Notes under the pieces: model-generated
What the model was told of the DNA's origin: nothing
Databases searched by the model: none
Seen by the model: the letters and a program-made list of their open reading frames with translations, nothing else
Program-made: the position numbers and the translations under genes
NCBI RefSeq assembly: GCF_023028225.1
Contig: NZ_CP095482.1
Coordinates: forward strand, 124,001 to 188,000
DNA: 64,000 nucleotides
Direction: 5' to 3'
From: Halorientalis litorea
Lineage (GTDB): Archaea > Halobacteriota > Halobacteria > Halobacteriales > Haloarculaceae
Part shown: one piece after another, positions 59,367 to 64,000 of the stretch
Layout: each line of letters starts with the position of its first letter
How positions within the stretch are numbered: the stretch's first letter is position 1

Positions 59367-60200
59367 TCAGACCGAGACGTGGTCGCCGATTTCGACGATT
59401 TCTAGCCGTTCCGGGAACTCGAAGCTTCGAGTGTGGTCGTGGAGTGCGGTCGGGTCAGCGGTCAACCCCTTCCACATATCCCAGTGGGTCGGGAGCAGAC
59501 GGTCGAGTCGTAGTTGTCGCGCGGCGTCGACGACTTCACCCTCGTCGCTGTACCACTTGGTGTATTTCGGCTCGCGCGTCTCCTTGTCCGGGATTGTCCC
59601 GGCGGACCCGAACGCGAGGACACCGAGGTCGATGTCGTACTCCCTCCCGATGCGTTCGAACTCCTCGCTCGGTCGCGCGTCGCCCCCGTGGAAGAACGTT
59701 CCTGCGGGGTGTTCGAAGACGTAGGACACCGGGTCGATAGCGTCGGGGTCGTTGGCCGCCTCGACGTGGACGGTGAACGAGCCGAGTTCGAAGGACTCGC
59801 CGGGCGCGACACGGTGGAACTGCTCGTCGGAGACGGCCCACTCGTCGGTCCAGTCCTCCTCTTCCGCCACGGAGACGGACGCGTCGGGGCCGACGAAATC
59901 CGCACCCGTCTCCGCGAGAATCGGTGCCTGACTCGGCCCGTGAACGTGGTCCGTGTGTTCGTGCGTGGCGAGGACGGCGTCGGCGTCCCGAACGTCCGTC
60001 GGGTCGAAGGGGACGGGAATCATCCGGACGGTTCGCGGCGGGTCGCCCGTTCCGAGGTACGGGTCGATGTAGACGGTAGTGTCGTCGTCGGCCTTCAGCA
60101 CGAATCCGTTACAGCCCAGATACCAGAGGGTCACGCCGTCGGGACTGGCGTCGGCGACGGCCGCCGGGAGCCACTCGTCCCAGTCGCTCTCGATGGACAT
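59367..60200 (-). CDS. MBL-fold metal-dependent hydrolase, UlaG-like
   Basis: 277 residues. The metallo-beta-lactamase motif THEHTDHVHG (about residues 79-88), an upstream IDPYLG strand, GGDARPSEEFERIG and C-terminal LLPTHWDMWKG place it near L-ascorbate-6-phosphate lactonase (UlaG) and related broad hydrolases. The actual substrate is unknown. Confidence 0.87.
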   Translation of the reverse strand: MSIESDWDEWLPAAVADASPDGVTLWYLGCNGFVLKADDDTTVYIDPYLGTGDPPRTVRMIPVPFDPTDVRDADAVLATHEHTDHVHGPSQAPILAETGADFVGPDASVSVAEEEDWTDEWAVSDEQFHRVAPGESFELGSFTVHVEAANDPDAIDPVSYVFEHPAGTFFHGGDARPSEEFERIGREYDIDLGVLAFGSAGTIPDKETREPKYTKWYSDEGEVVDAARQLRLDRLLPTHWDMWKGLTADPTALHDHTRSFEFPERLEIVEIGDHVSV

Positions 60201-60240
60201 GGCCCGGTGTGGACGCGGCGGAGAGAAAGGGGTTACGAGT

Positions 60241-60636
60241 TCAGTCCTCGCAACAGCCGCCGGCCTTCTGGCCGAAGTCCAGCGCGAGCGGCGCGGAAAT
60301 CTGCTCGTTTATCTCCTGCAGGCGGAGTTCGAGTTCGTTCTGTGCCTGCAGGAACTCGGCCATGACGGGGATGTCGTGGAGTTGCTCCTGCTTCGCCTGC
60401 AGTTCCCGGAGGTCCTCTTGGGTGGCGTCGCCCGTCTGCCGGGCGAGCATGAACTCCTCGCGGAACTCCTCGAACTCCTGGACTTTCTCCTGTGCCTCGG
60501 CGTCGTTCTCGACGGCCGCCTTCTTCTCGACGAACTCCTGATAGGCGGGCATGTCGGCGATTGCCTCGCCGAGTTGGGCACTCAACTGGTCGACGGTCGA
60601 CTCCGCGGCGTCCGCGGCTTCCGTGTCGATACTCAT
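60241..60636 (-). CDS. YlbF/YmcA-family protein
   Basis: 131-residue helical protein (QLGEAIADMPAYQEFVEKKAAVENDAEAQEKVQEFEEFREEF) matching YlbF/YmcA, which in Bacillus forms a complex controlling RNA maturation by RNase Y. It ends in GGCCED, a Cys pair that could bind metal or an Fe-S cluster, as Bacillus YlbF and YmcA complexes do. The ATG at 60636 was chosen over a GTG one codon earlier. Confidence 0.85.
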   Translation of the reverse strand: MSIDTEAADAAESTVDQLSAQLGEAIADMPAYQEFVEKKAAVENDAEAQEKVQEFEEFREEFMLARQTGDATQEDLRELQAKQEQLHDIPVMAEFLQAQNELELRLQEINEQISAPLALDFGQKAGGCCED

Positions 60637-60776
60637 CACTGTCAGGTTAGGACTACAGCGTTTTCAACTTGCCGAACGCGAAAATCGGGTTCGGAGCGGG
60701 CGAGACCGGGCGATGGCAGGCGAGGTGGGTCGCAGAAACGTCGGCGTTTTACGCCGCGAGCGGATACGGAGAGGCA

Positions 60777-61832
60777 ATGAGTCAGGATTCGGCTGACGAC
60801 CGTTCGGAAGGGGACCTCCGAAACACGGGCCTCTCGCTGAAACACGACCGGGAGTGGGACTACGAACTCGACCGCATCACCGAAGCCGTCGAGGAACGCG
60901 ACGCAGAGACGGTTGGGTTACAGTTCCCCGAGGGGCTGAAACGCCGCGCGCGGCCGGTCACGGACGACTTGCGCGAACTGCTGGACGACGACGTGACCGT
61001 CATGACCTCCGGACAGCCCTGTTACGGCGCGTGTGACCTCGACACCTTCCTCATGCGCCGGACCGACGTGTTCGTCCACTTCGGGCACTCCCCGATGAAG
61101 GAGTCGGACAAGATCATCTACGTGCCGCTGTTCTCGAACGTCGAGGTCACGCCCATCATGGAGTCGGCCCTCGACGACCTCTCGGACCCCGCGGACGACC
61201 CCGCCGTGGGACTCGTGACGACGGCCCAGCACATGAACCAATTCGAGAAGATGCGCGAGTGGTTGGAGGACCGCGGCTACGAGGTCCACACCCGCCGCGG
61301 CGACGACCGACTGACCCACGAGGGACAGGTACTCGGCTGTAACTACGCAAGCGCGGACGTGGACGCCGACCAGATTCTGTACGTCGGCGGCGGGAAGTTC
61401 CACCCCCTCGGGTTGGCGATGGAACACCCGGACAAACACGTCGTCATCGCCGACCCCGTCAACAACGCCGTCACCATCGCCGACCCGGAGAAGTTCCTGA
61501 AACAGCGATACGGCGCGGTCCACCGTGCGATGGATGCCGAGGAGTGGGGCGTCATCTTCTGTACGAAAATCGGTCAGGGCCGCTGGGACCAGGCTCAGGA
61601 GATAATCGACAACAACGACAACGCCTACCTCGTCACGATGGACGAGGTGACGCCCGACCGCCTGACGAACTTCGGGTTCGACGCCTACGTCAACACCGGG
61701 TGTCCGCGCATCACCACCGACGACGGCCCGCAGTTCAAACAGCCGATGCTCACGCCCGGCGAGTACGAAATCGCCATCGGCGAGAAACCGCTGGAGGAAC
61801 TCTCCTTCGACACCTTCCACGGGACGTGGTGA
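60777..61832 (+). CDS. dph2: diphthamide biosynthesis enzyme Dph2
   Basis: 351 residues. A non-canonical radical-SAM [4Fe-4S] enzyme that transfers the 3-amino-3-carboxypropyl group to a histidine of elongation factor 2. Cluster cysteines are Cys82 (GQPCYGACD), Cys188 (VLGCNYA) and Cys309 (NTGCPRI). The ATG at 60777 gives the usual haloarchaeal start with an acidic N-terminus. Confidence 0.95.
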   Translation: MSQDSADDRSEGDLRNTGLSLKHDREWDYELDRITEAVEERDAETVGLQFPEGLKRRARPVTDDLRELLDDDVTVMTSGQPCYGACDLDTFLMRRTDVFVHFGHSPMKESDKIIYVPLFSNVEVTPIMESALDDLSDPADDPAVGLVTTAQHMNQFEKMREWLEDRGYEVHTRRGDDRLTHEGQVLGCNYASADVDADQILYVGGGKFHPLGLAMEHPDKHVVIADPVNNAVTIADPEKFLKQRYGAVHRAMDAEEWGVIFCTKIGQGRWDQAQEIIDNNDNAYLVTMDEVTPDRLTNFGFDAYVNTGCPRITTDDGPQFKQPMLTPGEYEIAIGEKPLEELSFDTFHGTW

Positions 61833-61859
61833 GGACACCGGCGTCGGGCCGTCCGACCG

Positions 61860-62210
61860 CTACCCCTCGACGTGTCGCTCGAATAGCCTGACGTTCCAGA
61901 CGTTCGCCTTCCAGACGGCGTCGAACAGCGTCCCGAGCACCGGGACCGACCCACAGACGTAGTCGACACCGACGAGCGAGAGCATTACGGCGACGGTGCG
62001 GAGCGGAACACCGGCGCGCACTGCCTCGAAGACGACGTACAGCGAGAGTGCTGTCGCGACGGTGTCCCCGGCGACAGGGAGGATTCCCAGTATCGGGTCG
62101 AGGCCGACGCGGTAGTTCACGACTGGGATTTCGACGGCACTGTCGAGTAGGGTGGCCGCGTCGCGGGCGCGTTCGAGTGCGGCCGCGCTCGCGTGGTCGG
62201 GAGTCGACAT
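61860..62210 (-). CDS. DUF4112 membrane protein
   Basis: 116 residues. The DUF4112 signature RVGLDPILGILPVAGDTVATALSLYVVFEAVRAGVP, then GSVPVLGTLFDAVWKANVWNVRLFERH. Two to three hydrophobic segments. The ATG at 62210 was chosen. Function unknown; widely conserved in bacteria and haloarchaea. Confidence 0.85.
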   Translation of the reverse strand: MSTPDHASAAALERARDAATLLDSAVEIPVVNYRVGLDPILGILPVAGDTVATALSLYVVFEAVRAGVPLRTVAVMLSLVGVDYVCGSVPVLGTLFDAVWKANVWNVRLFERHVEG

Positions 62211-62251
62211 GCGCCGACGTTCCACGCCGACCGACAAAACCGCTGGCCTTC

Positions 62252-63193
62252 TCACTCGGCGAAGGCGTCCTGCAGGTCGGCACCGATTTTCTCGACGGCG
62301 TCGGCACCCGCGTCTATCATGTCGGACATGCTGACGAAGCCGTGAATCATGTCCTCGTAGTGGTAGTGGTCGACGGGAACGTCGTCCTCGGCGAGGCGCT
62401 CGGCGTAGGCTTGCCCCTCGTCGCGGAGCGGGTCGAAACCGGCGGTCACGACACTCGCCGGGGGCGTGTCAGAGAGGTCGTTGGCGAGCAGCGGCGAGAA
62501 GTACTCGTTCCGGAGGTGCAGGTCGTCGTCGACGTAACAGTCGAGGAACCACTCCATGCCGGGCGTCTCGAGGAAGTACCCCTCGGCGTTCTCCTCGTAG
62601 GAGTCGAAGTCGTGGACTGCGGGGGACGCGAGGGCGGGATAGAGGAGCAACTGGTGCTGGATGTCGGGGCCGTCGCGGTCCTGTCCCATCAACGTCGTCG
62701 CGGCGGTGAGGTTCCCCCCGGCGGAGTCGCCGCCGACTGCGATGCGGTCGGAATCGAGGTCGACGTGGGCACCGTTCTCCGCGATCCACTCGACGGCGGC
62801 GTAGGCGTCGTAGACCGGCGCGGGGAAGGAGTGTTCGGGAGCCAGACGGTAGTCGACGGAGAGGACGGCGCACTCGCCCGCGTTCGCCAACTCGCGACAG
62901 AGCGCGTCGTGTGTCTCGATGTTTCCGAGGACGAACCCGCCGCCGTGGAAGTACACGAGCGTCGGGTGCGGTCCCTCCCCCTCGGGGTAGTACGTCCGGA
63001 CCGGGAGCGGCCCCTCCGGCCCCTGAATCTCGAAGTTCCGCACGTCGGCCACGTCGGGCGCGTCCCGGAGCGTGGCGACGTTCTCGAACTGCTCGCGGGC
63101 ATCCGCGACCGAGAGCGCGTACACCGGCGGAATCGGCTGGCTGTCGATGATGTTGAGGAGGTTCTGTGCGTGTGGATGGGGTTCGTCTGCCAT
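62252..63193 (-). CDS. alpha/beta hydrolase, hormone-sensitive-lipase family
   Basis: 313 residues. The oxyanion motif HGGGFV, nucleophile elbow GDSAGG, and the acid and His in FDPLRDEG and MIHGFVSM form a complete HSL/esterase triad. It hydrolyses short-chain esters in the cytosol. The ATG at 63193 was chosen; it is divergent from the methyltransferase gene. Confidence 0.93.
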   Translation of the reverse strand: MADEPHPHAQNLLNIIDSQPIPPVYALSVADAREQFENVATLRDAPDVADVRNFEIQGPEGPLPVRTYYPEGEGPHPTLVYFHGGGFVLGNIETHDALCRELANAGECAVLSVDYRLAPEHSFPAPVYDAYAAVEWIAENGAHVDLDSDRIAVGGDSAGGNLTAATTLMGQDRDGPDIQHQLLLYPALASPAVHDFDSYEENAEGYFLETPGMEWFLDCYVDDDLHLRNEYFSPLLANDLSDTPPASVVTAGFDPLRDEGQAYAERLAEDDVPVDHYHYEDMIHGFVSMSDMIDAGADAVEKIGADLQDAFAE

Positions 63194-63367
63194 AATTCCC
63201 CAGTCGCGCGGGGGGAACTTAATGGCCCCAACCCCGATAATTACCACCAAGCATTAGCGAAGATTTTTGTATTCTTGGCAGATATGTACACGTGTCATGG
63301 ACAGCCACAGAGCGGGCGGTCACCGGCCGTGTCGCGACGGGCGAACGACTGCGGGGGAGGGCAGCGC

Positions 63368-63991
63368 ATGAGCACGAAGAGTGCCCTCGCACAGCAGTTG
63401 GCCATCGTCGCGGGGTTCGAGGACCCGACCGTCTCGCTGGAGCAGTACCGGACGCCGCCGGAACTCGCGGCGACGCTCGTTCACACGGCAGACCTCCACG
63501 AGGACATCGCCGACCGGACCGTCCTCGATTTAGGCTGTGGGACAGGGATGCTCGCACTCGCTGCCGCGCTCCGCGGGCCGACGCGCGTCGTCGGCCTCGA
63601 CATCGACCCCGCACCGCTCGCGACGGCGCGTGAGAACGAGCGCAAGGTGGCCTCCACGACGGACGTGGGGTGGGTTCGCGGCGACGCGACACGCGTACCA
63701 CTCGCCCCCGACGACCCCACGACAGTCGTGATGAACCCCCCGTTCGGGGCACAGTCCGACAACGAACACGCCGACAGAGAGTTCCTCGGGACGGCCGCCG
63801 ATATCGCGGACGTATCCTACTCGATTCACAACCGTGGGAGTGTCGAGTTCGTCGAGGCGTTCGCGGCCGACAACGGCGGCGAGGTGACACACGCCTTCGA
63901 GGCGGCCTTCGACCTGCCACACCAGTTCGAACACCACACCGAGGCGACCCGGACAGTCGACGCCGAAGTGTTCCGCATCGCGTGGCGTTAG
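63368..63991 (+). CDS. METTL5-like RNA N6-adenine methyltransferase
   Basis: 207 residues. SAM-binding motif LDLGCGTGMLALAA, acidic end of strand 2 (GLDIDPAPL) and the N6-adenine catalytic motif NPPFGAQ. This matches archaeal METTL5-like enzymes, whose eukaryotic homologue makes m6A in 18S rRNA. The ATG at 63368 was chosen; a long upstream open frame is antisense to the esterase gene. The stop lies nine bases from the window edge. Confidence 0.9.
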   Translation: MSTKSALAQQLAIVAGFEDPTVSLEQYRTPPELAATLVHTADLHEDIADRTVLDLGCGTGMLALAAALRGPTRVVGLDIDPAPLATARENERKVASTTDVGWVRGDATRVPLAPDDPTTVVMNPPFGAQSDNEHADREFLGTAADIADVSYSIHNRGSVEFVEAFAADNGGEVTHAFEAAFDLPHQFEHHTEATRTVDAEVFRIAWR

Positions 63992-64000
63992 TCGCTGTTC

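Overview
The window comes from a halophilic archaeon (class Halobacteria). The DNA is strongly GC-rich and the proteins are acidic. Exported proteins carry twin-arginine lipoprotein signals. Many genes begin at, or a few bases after, the predicted transcript start, with a TATA-like element 25-31 bases before the start codon. Diagnostic genes include an intron-containing tRNA-Trp, a plant-type halophilic 2Fe-2S ferredoxin fused to a J domain, Dph2, an archaetidylserine decarboxylase-like enzyme and PccX. The genus cannot be fixed from sequence alone; Haloferacales is plausible.

Layout. 1-8.4 kb: HerA-like ATPase (cut by the left edge), Y-family polymerase, an AGPS-like FAD enzyme with a partner gene, rhomboid protease, small proteins and tRNA-Trp with its guide-RNA intron. 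8.4-20.2 kb: guaB, J-domain ferredoxin, tRNA-Lys beside a tRNA 3'-end remnant, a Tat lipoprotein, a TrkA-N/DHH protein, LutAB/LutC lactate oxidation genes, thioredoxin and a DCC protein. 20.3-22.1 kb: an HTH regulator overlapping two small membrane genes, flanked by two related sensor-domain membrane proteins. 22.2-26.3 kb: a complete late biotin operon, bioB-bioU-bioF-bioD, in which a BioU-type suicide enzyme appears to replace BioA. 26.5-30.3 kb: ADP-forming acetate-CoA ligase with a Pta-like partner, and archaetidylserine decarboxylase. 30.9-38.3 kb: dpsA, a 53-residue iron-box gene, uncharacterised paralogues, a two-subunit beta-ketothiolase and a ferric-siderophore/cobalamin-type ABC transporter. 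38.4-42.8 kb: a YqcI/YcgG protein, an isochorismatase-like hydrolase, PccX-PccB and a PhaB-like reductase. 43-52.3 kb: an RGP-family protein, a ferric-iron ABC operon that runs into a membrane glycosyltransferase, a DUF3179 lipoprotein and a GT2 glycosyltransferase. 52.3-53.3 kb: a 1-kb gene-free, hairpin-rich stretch. 53.3-64 kb: a DUF5805-Xer recombinase pair, two PfkB kinases, a HisG-like protein, an acidic coiled-coil protein with a tandem repeat, an MBL hydrolase, YlbF-like, Dph2, DUF4112, a lipase-like hydrolase and a METTL5-like methylase.

How the genes work together. The strongest theme is iron. Six good copies of a palindrome, TTAGG-N4-CCTAA, plus two weaker ones lie in promoters between 30.8 and 52.3 kb. 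They mark all three genes of one ABC transporter separately, the ferric ABC operon, a small gene next to dpsA, an RGP-family gene and, more weakly, a GT2 gene and dpsA. Because a membrane glycosyltransferase is the last gene of the ferric operon, surface glycosylation may belong to the same DtxR-type iron response. A second theme is acyl-CoA and biotin metabolism: biotin synthesis, the biotin-dependent carboxyltransferase PccB/PccX, a Ser-type beta-ketothiolase with its OB-fold subunit, and a PhaB-like reductase would together supply polyhydroxyalkanoate precursors. No insertion sequence, CRISPR array or rRNA was seen.
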